Source: Ceratotherium simum simum
Taxonomy: Eukaryota > Chordata > Mammalia > Perissodactyla > Rhinocerotidae
Assembly: GCF_000283155.1 (NCBI RefSeq)
Contig: NW_004454207.1
Span: forward strand, 12,591,850 to 12,655,849
Length of the DNA: 64,000 nt
Direction of reading: 5' to 3'
The notes beneath the pieces are model-generated. The model did not search any database. It was given only the letters and a program-made list of their open reading frames with translations, and was not told where the DNA came from. Position numbers and translations under genes: made by a program. Of the stretch, positions 36,521 to 44,660 are shown in pieces; the first letter of the stretch is position 1, and every line of letters starts with the position of its first letter.

Positions 36521-36565
<45 letters not shown>

Positions 36566-39500
36566 ATAGTGATCTTTGAAATAGAGAAAGGGTTGCCTTT
36601 TTAGTTTTATGGTCTTCCTGTTGGGACTTTTTCTATATAAATGGAAATTGTGTTGTCCCACAGTAGTTGTAATTACTAATTTATATTTTTACAGGTGGGC
36701 CAGGAGATAGAAGTCAGACCTGGTATTGTTTCCAAAGATAGTGAAGGAAAACTGATGTGTAAGCCAATCTTTTCCAAAATTGTATCCCTCTTCGCAGAAC
36801 ATAATGATCTTCAGTATGCTGCTCCAGGAGGTCTTATTGGTAAGGATTTTCCTCTCATCCCTCCGCTTTTAATTTGTGGATATTCATGGTACTTTTCATG
36901 GGAAATGGATTACCCAAAAAGATATATTGTAGATTTTTTTTTTTTTTAAAGATTTTATTTATTTTCCCCCAAAAGCCCCACTAGATAGTTGTATGTCATA
37001 GTTGCACATCCTTCTAGTTGCTGTATGTGGGACGTGGCCTCAGCATGGCCGGAGAAGCAGTGTTTGGTGCGTGCCCAGGATCCGAACCTGGGCCACCAGC
37101 AGCGGAGCGCACGCACTTAACCGCTAAGCCACGGGGCTGGCCTATATTGTAGATTCTTAATTGGATATTTTAATAGTTGAATGGAGTAGGGGAACATACA
37201 TGTGGTTAAGCTGTTGATTTTAGGTCATGAAATGGTTTCATGTGTTTTCTAAAAATTATTTTTAAGGTTAAAGAAGAATACATTTTGGGTTAGTATATAA
37301 AATAGCTCCTTGTTAGTAATAACAAAATGCGTTTTATGACCTAGCATTTAAAATACCTAACTTTACTTTGTGCATGTGTGTCTACATGGTTTTTAGTGTA
37401 GAAATGATTGTTTTTTATGTATGTTTTGCAAATGGAAAGTTACCCACAAATGTCAGTTGAATCATGTCAGATTGTATTTACACTGAGATGGAAATAAAAG
37501 AAGATAACTTCCATTGTGTAGGAAGTTACTGAGGTAATTTATGGATTTTTCTGGTCCCTTACAATGTAGTGTCTTAGCAGATACCTAGAACAAGGCCAGA
37601 TTTAGTGAGAGTTAGAGGTACTGGACTTTTGGATTAAGGAAGGAAATGTGTGGTGAAGAGGGAGTTTGTCTTTTGGTGCTGTGGTTTTCGGCTGTATAAT
37701 TCATTTCTCTGTTCTATCTTGTAATTAAGAGTTTACTGTATATGATTTTATCTGTTTTTTTTTATAAGGAAACTCTGGGAAAGTGGAAGTGTTTTTTTTT
37801 TTTTTTNNNNNNNNNNNNNNNNNNNNNNNNNNNNNNNNNNNNNNNNNNNNNNNNNNNNNNNNNNNNNNNNNNNNNNNNNNNNNNNNNNNNNNNNNNNNNN
37901 NNNNNNNNNNNNNNNNNNNNNNNNNNNNNNNNNNNNNNNNNNNNNNNNNNNNNNNNNNNNNNNNNNNNNNNNNNNNNNNNNNNNNNNNNNNNNNNNNNNN
38001 NNNNNNNNNNNNNNNNNNNNNNNNNNNNNNNNNNNNNNNNNNNNNNNNNNNNNNNNNNNNNNNNNNNNNNNNNNNNNNNNNNNNNNNNNNNNNNNNNNNN
38101 NNNNNNNNNNNNNNNNNNNNNNNNNNNNNNNNNNNNNNNNNNNNNNNNNNNNNNNNNNNNNNNNNNNNNNCCTCTTCTTTTTGCTGAGGAAGACCGGCTC
38201 TGAGCTAACATCTATTGCCAATCCTCCTCCTTTTTTTCCCCAGGGCCCCAGTAGATAGTTGTATGTCATAGTTGCACATCCTTCTAGTTACTGTATGTGG
38301 GACGCGGCCTCAGCATGGCCGGAGAAGCGGTGCGTCAGTGAGCGCCTGGGGTCTGAACCCGGGCCGCCAGTATCGGAGCGCGTGCACTTAACCGCTAAGT
38401 CTCGGGGCCGGCCCTGCTTCATTTTTATAGCTTCTTCCTTCTCCCCATTGAAAGACAACAGCTAAAGTATTTTGAAATGGATCCCAGGAATCATATATGA
38501 AGTCTTTAAGCTATCTTTTTTTTTTTTTTTTTTGTGAGGAAGATCAGCCCTGAGCTAGTATCGATGCCAATCCTCCTCTTTTTACTGAGGAAGATTGGCC
38601 CTGGGCTAACATCCGTGCCCATCTTCCTCTAGTTTATATGGGATACCGCCACAGCATGGCTTGACAAGTGGTGTGTCGGTGCGTGCCCAGGATCTGAACC
38701 TGCGAATCCTGGGGCGGCTGAAGCGGAGCGTGCACACTTAACCACTATGCCACTGGCTGGCCCCCTCAGCTATCTTTTTTTTTTTTCCCCTTTTTCTCCC
38801 CAAAGCCCCAGTAGATAGTTGTATGTCATAGTTGCATATCCTTCTAGTTGCTGTATGTGGGACGTGGCCTCAGCATGGCTGGAGAAGCGGCGCGTCAGTG
38901 CACGCCTGGGATCCGAACCCGGGCCGCCCGTAGCGGAGCATGCATGCTTAACCACTAAGCCACGGGGCCAGCCCCTTAGCTATCTTTTTGATCAGACTTC
39001 CAGGAGAGAAATGGCAGGCAAATATTCTGCAAACTACTCATTATGAATTTTGTGTGTTTTCAACCTTCATTAATGATATTCAGACTCGTTTTTGAGTTAG
39101 GCTATTATTTCGGTTTGCCCTTTATTTAGAATTTAAATCAAGAAACTCTTTCCGTTCTCAAATGCCCAACTAACCCATGAGTTTACAGTTCTGTTTCTTC
39201 AGATAAAACAAGTATTTTGTCACACCTATGTAGCTATTACATGAGTATGAAAATGTAAGTGTGTATTAAGATGTATAGGTATATGCTGTACTTGTTTAAG
39301 TTTTTGGGTAAATAGCTTTATAGGAAATAAAAAGTTGGACTATATATATCTTATTTTATATCAGGAGTTGGAACAAAAATTGACCCCACTTTGTGCCGGG
39401 CTGACAGAATGGTGGGGCAAGTACTTGGAGCAGTTGGAGCTTTACCTGAAATCTTCACTGAGTTGGAAATCTCCTATTTCCTGCTGAGACGGCTTCTGGG

Positions 39501-40624
39501 TGTACGCACTGAAGGAGACAAGAAAGCAGCAAAGGTAAGTGCTTTCTGTAATTCCTGTTTCAAAAAAAAGTAACAGTGATGATAAGACCAGTTTTGACAT
39601 TCATTCTTCTACAGTTAACACAGATTAAGGAAAAAAGTTGTGAGACTGACCCAGTGGTGTGGTGGTTAAGTTCACACACTCCACTTCGGGGCCCGGGGTT
39701 CATGGGTTCAGATCCTGGGCGCGGACCTACACACTGCTCATCAAGCCATGCTGTGGCGGTATCCTACATACAAAATAGAGGAAGATTGGCACAGATGTTA
39801 GCTCAGGGCCAATCTTCCTCACCAAAAAAAAAAGAAAAAAGAAAAAAAGGTGAATAAATTTCACTTACTGAAAATTGAGAACTTGTATATGGCAATCAGT
39901 TTAAAGTAAAACAAAATGGGAAAGTATGTCACGTATGACAGTGACATGACATTCCATTACCCATGTGATTTTTTTTAAAGTCTCAGTGAGATTAGATTGG
40001 CAGAGATGGAAAATTGCTGACATCTGTTGTTGGGAAGGATTTAGGAAAATAAGCAGTCATATTTGGAAAGCATTTTCTTCATTTTGGGCTTTATTTTTCC
40101 CAATTTGTCTCCCTAGGTGCAAAAGCTGTCTAAGAATGAAGTGCTCATGGTGAATATAGGATCCCTGTCGACAGGAGGAAGAGTTAGTGCAGTCAAGGCC
40201 GATTTGGGCAAAATTGTTTTGACTAATCCTGTGTGTACAGAAGTAGGAGAAAAAATTGCCCTTAGCCGAAGAGTTGAGAAACACTGGCGGTAAGTTTATT
40301 AGCCTTTGTCACTGTCTAATAAAACAGACACAATCAGTTTCCTTAAGTTCTTGGTGGTGTACACACACACTTTTCCTTGACTGCAGAAGTTGTTGTGGCT
40401 TTAACTCTCAACTGTTTATTCGTATGACTTTGAAATCTGTATTTCTAGCCCTGATTTGTGATAGGCACAACTTATGCAAAAACTAAGGAATTTAGGTTCA
40501 ATATTTCTTTTGCCTTTGGCTTTTAAAAACTTATTTGGAAATAATTTCAAACCTAACAGGAAAATTACAAGTATTGTACACAGAACTCCTAGATTCCCTT
40601 TTCCCAGATACACAAATTTATTTC

Positions 40625-40658
<34 letters not shown>

Positions 40659-43600
40659 AACTCTTTTTTGAACCATATGAAGAGTAGATTGTATGTATCA
40701 TGCACCTTGATCTCTTAACACTTCAGTGTATATTTTTTAAAAACAAGGATATTGTTTTATGTAACCACTTCATAAGTTTAGCATTGATAAAATACTGAAA
40801 TTTACAGTCCATATTGCAGTTTTATCTCTTGTTCCAATAATGTCCTCTATGTCCCTCCAGTCTAGGATCATGTATTGCATTTAGTTTTCATGTCTCTTTG
40901 CTCTCTAATCTGGAACTTCCACAGCCTTTCTTTGTCTTACTTGACATTGATAATTTCGAGGAATACAAGCTAGTTGCTTTATAGACTATTCTTCAGTTTG
41001 TGTTTATCTGATGTTTCCTAAGATTAGATTTAGGTTGTGTATTCTTGGCTGGAATACTTATGTAGGTGATGATGTCTCCTCAGGGAATCACAGCCAGAGG
41101 CACATGATATCTGACTGCTCCTCCTTCTTGAGATTAATTTTGATGATGCAATCAGGGTGTTATCTAGTTTCTCCACTACATAGTTACTTTTTTTTTTTTT
41201 TACCTTGCAACTAAGAAGCATTCTGTGGAGAGACTCTTTGAGACTATGCAAATAACCTGCTCCTCATCAAATCCCACCCTCCCTGGATTTAGCATCCATC
41301 CATTGATGATTCTTACTGAATTGAGCTTGATTATAGTTATTGCAAAATGGTGACTCCCTCCCCCGCAACTCCACCACTCCTCATTTATCATTTGACATTC
41401 TTTCTTCCCCGTTATTTACTTATCTAGTTAAAGTATGAACTCATGGAGTCCTATTTTATTCAATAGGTTATGAGTCATTACTGTCCTTATTTATTTTGAT
41501 GCCCAAATTGTCCAGGATTCGTCCAGTAGAGACCTTTCAGGCTGGCTCGTGTGTCCTTTTGACATGTCCCCATCATTTTTTTTTTTTTTTAACAGTTCCT
41601 TATTTTCTGGCACAAGATGTTCCAGAGTCATCTTGTACCCGCCCCCTGCCCCACCCCCCACCCCCCGCTCCGGTTTAGAGTTGGCCATTTCTCCAAGGAA
41701 CCCTGGTTCCTTTTACTGGGAAATGGTATTTAGAAATGAAGATGTGGGACCAGCCTGCTGGTGTAGCAGTTAAGTGTGCGTGCTCTGCTGCTGCGGCCCA
41801 GGGTTCAGATCCCGGGCACGCACTGATGCACTGCTTGTCAAGGCATGCTGTGGCGGCGTCCCATATAAAGTGGAGGAAGATGGGCACGGATGTTAGCCCA
41901 GGGCCAGTCTTCCTCAGCAAAAAGCGGAGGATTGGCGACAGATGTTAGCTCAAGGCTAATCTTCCTCACACACACAAAAAAAGAAATGAAGATCTGGGTG
42001 CTAGGTATGTGCATTACTCCTAAGGTACTATTGTGTCTAGGCCCTTTTGGTGGATAGTGCTAGAAAACATACACATATCTTTGACTCCTGACTCTTTGCT
42101 CTTTCCCTGGTTAGTTACTGAATCTGCCCTTTTCTTTCTATTCTGTGTGACCTCATCATAGCCTATACCACTATCATTTCACAGTTAAAAGTTATTGGAA
42201 AAGATTCCTAGTTTGCCTCTTTGCTACTTAAGAGCTCAGTCAAAATTAATCTTCCTAAAACATTTTTATCTAAAACGTTATTACTGTGCTCAATAATTTC
42301 TAGTAGCTTCTCACTACTTTCTGACATTCAGAACCTTTCTGGAAGCCTGCTTCGATGCCTTTTATGTTTCCTCCTGCTTTGTCTTATATAAACCTTCTAA
42401 ATTAGACTATTCCGTGTCCTAATTGTCCCCATAATTATTCAAATCACCCTTGGCTCTCTGTTTTTTTCCTCACTACCTACCTTCCTTATTAAGGCTTCCA
42501 TGATACTGTGCCCTATAATGGTCTCTCATCCTTATTGTTCAGAAGATCTGAATTATTACTTTCTAATTTAGACAGAGTTAAACTTTTTATTGTCTAAGTA
42601 AGCCTGCTTTGTGGTAATTTATGCCCGCTTGATTTTACTCTTTTGTGTATTATACTATTTGCTATTATAGACATACTAATTTCCAGTGTATTTTATTTTA
42701 TTTATTTATTTATTTATTTTTTAAAGATTTTATTTATTTATTTTTTCCCCCCAAAGCCCCAGTAGATAGTTGTATGTCATAGTTGCACGTCCTTCTAGTT
42801 GCTGCATGTGGGACGTGGCCTCAGCATGGCTGGAGAAGCGGTGTGTCGGTGTGCGCCCGGGATCTGAACCCGGGCTGCCAGCAGCGGAGCGTGCGCACTT
42901 AACCGCCAAGCCACAGGGCCGGCCCTCCAGTGTATTTTAAAATTGTTGTTAGTGCCATCGAGTTGATTCTGACTCCTAGCAACCCTGTGTACAGCAGAGC
43001 TGAACCCTGCCTGGTGTTTTGCACCATCCTCTCACCTTCCAGTGCTATATCAGCTAATGCTCTGCAGCTATTCATAGGGTTTTCGTGGCCAGTTTTTTCA
43101 GAAGTGAGTGGCCAAATCCGTCCTTCCAGTCTGTCTTAGTCTGGAAGCTCTACTGACACCTGTCCACCATGGGTGATCCTGCTGGTATTTGAAATACCAG
43201 TGGCATAGCACTCAGCATCACAGCAACATGCAGCCACCAAAGTATGACAACCAACAGGCGGGTGGTGTGGTTCCCTGACAGGGAAACGAACCCAGGCCGT
43301 GGCAGTGAGAGCACCGAATCTTAACCACTAGACCACCAGGGTTGGCTATTTTAAAATAGGCTTAAACAGTAAACTTTCAAAAACTCTCAACATGGAATGT
43401 ATCATTCTCACTTAGTTAGAATGGTACATTTCCTAGATTAAAACAGATTTTAAAACAAAGGATCTTTTTGAGTCTGCCCACTAATATAAGAAGATTCTAT
43501 CGAAATGAAATTTTAGACTTTGCTTAAAAATTAGCAAGTATGTTAAAATCGTTAAAAGAAATGAGAGTGTCTGATTGATCCATACATTCTTTAGAATTGT

Positions 43601-44288
43601 GGTTTTAACCCATGTTTAGTTGAGTTTTGTTCTAGAAGCTACAGTTGAGGTAGCAATCCAGCCTGGTCATTGATTAGAGCAGACATCGAAGGAGGGAGCA
43701 GAGGTCCCTCTGCTGTTGAGAGTAATCTGCTTATAGACTATCTAGTCCTCTAGTTCTTCTCTTAATTTCCTTTACCAGCTAAGGTCATGCTAAAGCCATT
43801 GTGATCTGTTGAGGTGCTGTGAATGGTAAGAAAGCATTTTTCAAGGAGAAAAGGATAGAGAATGAGATTTTTAAAAAAAAAAATCAGACTGAAGTGGCTT
43901 GTGTGTCGACACGGTTCCTTAGGCAGACTGGAAGGCTCTTCGGCAGTTCTGAAGGGATAGATATATTTTGATAGAGTGAAGAGGAGCATATTTATAGCAG
44001 CAACTTTTGTTTGCTTTTCCTGTCATTCGTTCTGGCTAGAGCCCATCTTTCAGGGTATAAGAATCTAAGAAGATAGTGTAAGCTTTTTTTATGGAAAGGC
44101 AGGTTTTGGAAACAAATTCAAATTTAGCAGATAGGCAAGTAAAACCAGTTATGTCATATGATTGTGCGGTAATGATAATGAAATGGATGTAAAATTCACG
44201 ATTTCTTTTATTTTCATTTTGCAGTTTAATTGGTTGGGGTCAAATAAGAAGAGGAGTGACAATCAAGCCAACAGTAGATGATGACTGA
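26984..44288 (+). CDS. EIF2S3: EIF2S3, translation initiation factor eIF2 subunit gamma (12 exons)
   Basis: Encodes the GTP-binding core of eIF2, which with alpha and beta subunits binds GTP and initiator Met-tRNA and delivers it to the 40S ribosome in the cytosol. Spliced coding parts: 26984-27052, 27631-27694, 28662-28789, 28877-28998, 31642-31736, 32986-33144, 34186-34320, 36147-36241, 36695-36839, 39365-39534, 40117-40289, 44225-44288. They sum to 1419 nt, 472 codons plus TGA, the length of the human protein. All introns are GT-AG and every junction keeps frame. Motifs: G1 AHGKST at 51-56, a Cys-containing insert at 96-105, G3 DCPGHD at 134-139, NKID at 190-193, SAQ at 225-227, then two beta-barrel domains ending in DDD. 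Residues Ile222, Ile259 and Ile465, sites changed in human MEHMO syndrome, are all intact. The KLHL15 neighbour identifies the X-linked copy. No frameshift or premature stop seen. Confidence 0.98.
27053..28661. other. EIF2S3: EIF2S3 introns 1-2
   Basis: Introns of 578 and 967 nt separated by exon 2. No SINE or L1 recognised in either. Confidence 0.6.
27631..27694 (+). CDS. EIF2S3: EIF2S3 exon 2 (residues 24-44)
   Basis: After acceptor ttacag; ends ATA G before gtaagt, splitting codon 45 (Gly). Leads into the G domain (SRQATINIG). Confidence 0.97.
28662..28789 (+). CDS. EIF2S3: EIF2S3 exon 3 (residues 45-87), P-loop
   Basis: Contains the phosphate-binding loop GHVAHGKST (48-56) and switch-1 region. 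Ends GCT AAG before gtgagc, phase 0. Confidence 0.98.
28877..28998 (+). CDS. EIF2S3: EIF2S3 exon 4 (residues 88-127)
   Basis: Holds the Cys-rich insert (Cys96, Cys101, Cys105), relic of the zinc knuckle of the archaeal homologue. Only 87 nt of intron separate it from exon 3. Residue 125 is Arg where I recall Lys in human. Confidence 0.97.
29342..29659 (-). mobile_element. ERE SINE, long form (EIF2S3 intron 4)
   Basis: Poly-T left end, two 'gagctaacatc' modules, the reverse CAACTATCTACTGGGG module, then the head. Duplication GGAACAAAGC (29332-29341, 29660-29669). Confidence 0.95.
29920..30218 (-). mobile_element. ERE SINE with TG/GA-rich tail (intron 4)
   Basis: Tail is expanded into a TG and GA simple repeat (29960-30000). 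Duplication TAAATAGTATTTTA / TAAACAGTATTTTA (29906-29919, 30219-30232). Confidence 0.9.
30318..30530 (-). mobile_element. Older ERE-type SINE (intron 4)
   Basis: Diverged body with 'gctgatgagtggtataggtccgtgcc' and GGGGCCAGCCCC head end. No clean duplication. Confidence 0.8.
30645..30830. mobile_element. hAT-type MITE (intron 4)
   Basis: Inverted ends CAGGGATCAGCAGACTTTTT and GCAGTTTGCTGACTCCTG, with 'aagggccagatagtaaatatttt' inside. Confidence 0.75.
30831..31279. other. No feature recognised (intron 4)
   Basis: AT-rich intronic sequence. Confidence 0.5.
31291..31554 (-). mobile_element. Older ERE SINE near exon 5
   Basis: Duplication TAAAGTGATTT / TAAAGTAATTT (31280-31290, 31555-31565). 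Ends 87 nt before exon 5. Confidence 0.85.
31642..31736 (+). CDS. EIF2S3: EIF2S3 exon 5 (residues 128-159), switch 2
   Basis: Carries DCPGHD (134-139), the G3 motif. Donor gtaaat after ATA G. Confidence 0.98.
32691..32948 (-). mobile_element. L1 3' end insertion next to exon 6
   Basis: Poly-T then 'accattttagcccatttaaagtgtacaatcc' and 'cccctggcaaccactaatctgctttctgtctc', the reverse complement of an L1 3' UTR. Duplication AGCTAATT (32683-32690, 32949-32956). Confidence 0.85.
32986..33144 (+). CDS. EIF2S3: EIF2S3 exon 6 (residues 160-212), NKID
   Basis: Carries the guanine-specificity motif NKID at 190-193. The acceptor lies 37 nt downstream of an antisense L1 insertion. Confidence 0.98.
33145..34185. 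other. EIF2S3: EIF2S3 intron 6
   Basis: 1041 nt, AT-rich, no recognised repeat. Confidence 0.5.
34186..34320 (+). CDS. EIF2S3: EIF2S3 exon 7 (residues 213-257), G5 motif
   Basis: PIIPISAQ (220-227) includes Ile222 and the G5 Ser-Ala. The exon ends at the G domain / domain II boundary. Confidence 0.98.
34631..34955 (+). mobile_element. 5'-truncated L1 3' end (intron 7)
   Basis: 'gcaaagtgaaataagtcagagggagaagg', 'ggtggttaccagaggggaagg', 'gtacacctgaaatttatacaatgttataaacc', ending in poly(A). Duplication AGGAACAGGAT (34620-34630, 34956-34966). Confidence 0.9.
35274..35569 (-). mobile_element. ERE SINE, long form (intron 7)
   Basis: Perfect 14-bp duplication TCTTTTGTAGTTTT (35260-35273, 35570-35583). 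Confidence 0.95.
35590..36030 (-). repeat. Old L1 3' end (intron 7)
   Basis: Reverse L1M-type sequence: 'tttgtggaagtgggatcatcctatgcatgtta', 'gctgcatgttactccataatatgaatgtaccataa', 'aaggctgcagtaaac'. Confidence 0.6.
36147..36241 (+). CDS. EIF2S3: EIF2S3 exon 8 (residues 258-289)
   Basis: Start of domain II with Ile259 and the [11 protein letters not shown] turn. Phase 0 at donor gtaaac. Confidence 0.98.
36523..36564 (+). repeat. Homopolymer of 42 T (intron 8)
   Basis: Uninterrupted T run, 130 nt before exon 9. Confidence 0.95.
36695..36839 (+). CDS. EIF2S3: EIF2S3 exon 9 (residues 290-337)
   Basis: Domain II strand region ([10 protein letters not shown]). The upstream intron carries a 42-T run 130 nt before the acceptor. 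Confidence 0.98.
36936..37142 (-). mobile_element. ERE SINE, short form (intron 9)
   Basis: Duplication TATATTGTAGATT (36923-36935, 37143-37155). Confidence 0.95.
37807..38170. other. Assembly gap (364 N)
   Basis: N run of non-round length in intron 9, between a poly-T tract and the interior of an ERE. Confidence 1.
38171..38415 (-). mobile_element. ERE SINE, long form, truncated by gap (intron 9)
   Basis: Starts inside the tail module at the gap edge and ends at the GGGGCCGGCCC head. The poly-T at 37791-37806 may be its other end. Confidence 0.9.
38521..38767 (-). mobile_element. ERE SINE, first of a serial pair (intron 9)
   Basis: Flanked by AGCTATCTTTTT at 38509-38520 and again from 38768. 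Confidence 0.9.
38780..38977 (-). mobile_element. ERE SINE, short form, second of a serial pair (intron 9)
   Basis: Follows directly on the second target copy and is followed by a third AGCTATCTTTTT at 38978-38989. Confidence 0.9.
39365..39534 (+). CDS. EIF2S3: EIF2S3 exon 10 (residues 338-394)
   Basis: End of domain II and start of domain III ([11 protein letters not shown] to [10 protein letters not shown]). Phase 0 at donor gtaagt. Confidence 0.98.
39642..39850 (+). mobile_element. Older ERE-type SINE (intron 10)
   Basis: Head 'ctgacccagtggtgtggtggttaagttc', body 'ttggcacagatgttagctcagg', A-rich tail. Ends about 265 nt before exon 11. Confidence 0.85.
40117..40289 (+). CDS. EIF2S3: EIF2S3 exon 11 (residues 395-451)
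   Basis: Domain III ([15 protein letters not shown] to SRRVEKHW). Ends CG before gtaagt, splitting an Arg codon. Confidence 0.98.
40500..41735 (-). repeat. Old L1M 3' region (intron 11)
   Basis: Reverse L1M signatures: 'acttatttggaaataatttcaaacctaacagg', 'ccctccagtctaggatcatg', 'ttgacattgataatttcgagga', 'tcacagccagaggcacatgat'. A TA microsatellite sits inside at 40633-40658. Confidence 0.65.
40633..40658. repeat. (TA)n microsatellite
   Basis: About 13 uninterrupted TA units. Confidence 0.9.
41749..41981 (+). mobile_element. ERE SINE (intron 11)
   Basis: Duplication AGAAATGAAGATGTGGG / AGAAATGAAGATCTGGG (41732-41748, 41982-41998). Confidence 0.95.
42050..42645 (+). repeat. Probable LINE-2 fragment (intron 11)
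   Basis: Degenerate plus-sense L2-like text ('agtagcttctcactactttctgacattcagaacc', 'tctggaagcctgcttcgatgcc'). Assignment tentative. Confidence 0.4.
42696..42925 (-). mobile_element. ERE SINE, short form (intron 11)
   Basis: Tail with (TTTA)n, duplication TCCAGTGTATTTTA (42682-42695, 42926-42939). Confidence 0.95.
42944..43346 (-). mobile_element. tRNA-headed SINE with RTE-derived tail (intron 11)
   Basis: On minus it starts with a tRNA-like promoter (box A-like TGGTCTAGTGGTTAAGATTC, box B-like GGGTTCGTTTCC), continues with RTE-like sequence ('agacagactggaaggac', 'tagcactggaagg') and ends '...actcgatggcactaacaacaa'. Duplication TATTTTAAAAT (42933-42943, 43347-43357). Distinct from the EREs. 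Confidence 0.65.
43358..44224. other. EIF2S3: EIF2S3 intron 11, no feature recognised
   Basis: Unique-looking intronic sequence up to exon 12. Confidence 0.5.
44225..44288 (+). CDS. EIF2S3: EIF2S3 exon 12 coding part (residues 452-472, stop)
   Basis: [20 protein letters not shown] then TGA. Includes Ile465, the site of the recurrent human MEHMO frameshift; here intact. Confidence 0.98.
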
Positions 44289-44660
44289 AGAATTCCAGTT
44301 AAATAATACATTTGGATGAAGTCGGAACTTCTCTTAATAACCTAGGGGTATATTTTCAAAGGAATGCTGGGGAATTAATTTCACAGCTCATTACCTTAGT
44401 AGTAGCTGTAAGGTTATTCTCATTTTTTGGTGATGAAAATTTAACCTCTAGTACTAAAATAGGACCTATAGTAAATGTAAAAATTGGCATAATGTTGGAT
44501 TGAATCTACATTTTACCAGAAATTAATCATTCCCAAATAATGTCTAATATATGCATCATGCAGGTTTGAAATGAAACTGTTTGCTACAACCAGCCTTTGC
44601 TGTAGCACACGTATCACTGAACCTGTTTGAAATAAAACTTTTCTTCTTATTTTTCATGAT
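44289..44660 (+). other. EIF2S3: EIF2S3 3' UTR
   Basis: Untranslated region from the TGA to the expected cleavage point about 15-25 nt after AATAAA. The end is approximate. Confidence 0.75.
44631..44636 (+). terminator. EIF2S3: EIF2S3 polyadenylation signal
   Basis: Canonical AATAAA, followed by T/GT-rich sequence, 343 nt after the stop codon. Confidence 0.85.

Noticed and set aside
43347..44224. An alternative exon in the 3.9-kb last EIF2S3 intron
   Set aside because: No open segment with good acceptor and donor keeps the frame, and the 12 known exons already give the full 472 residues.
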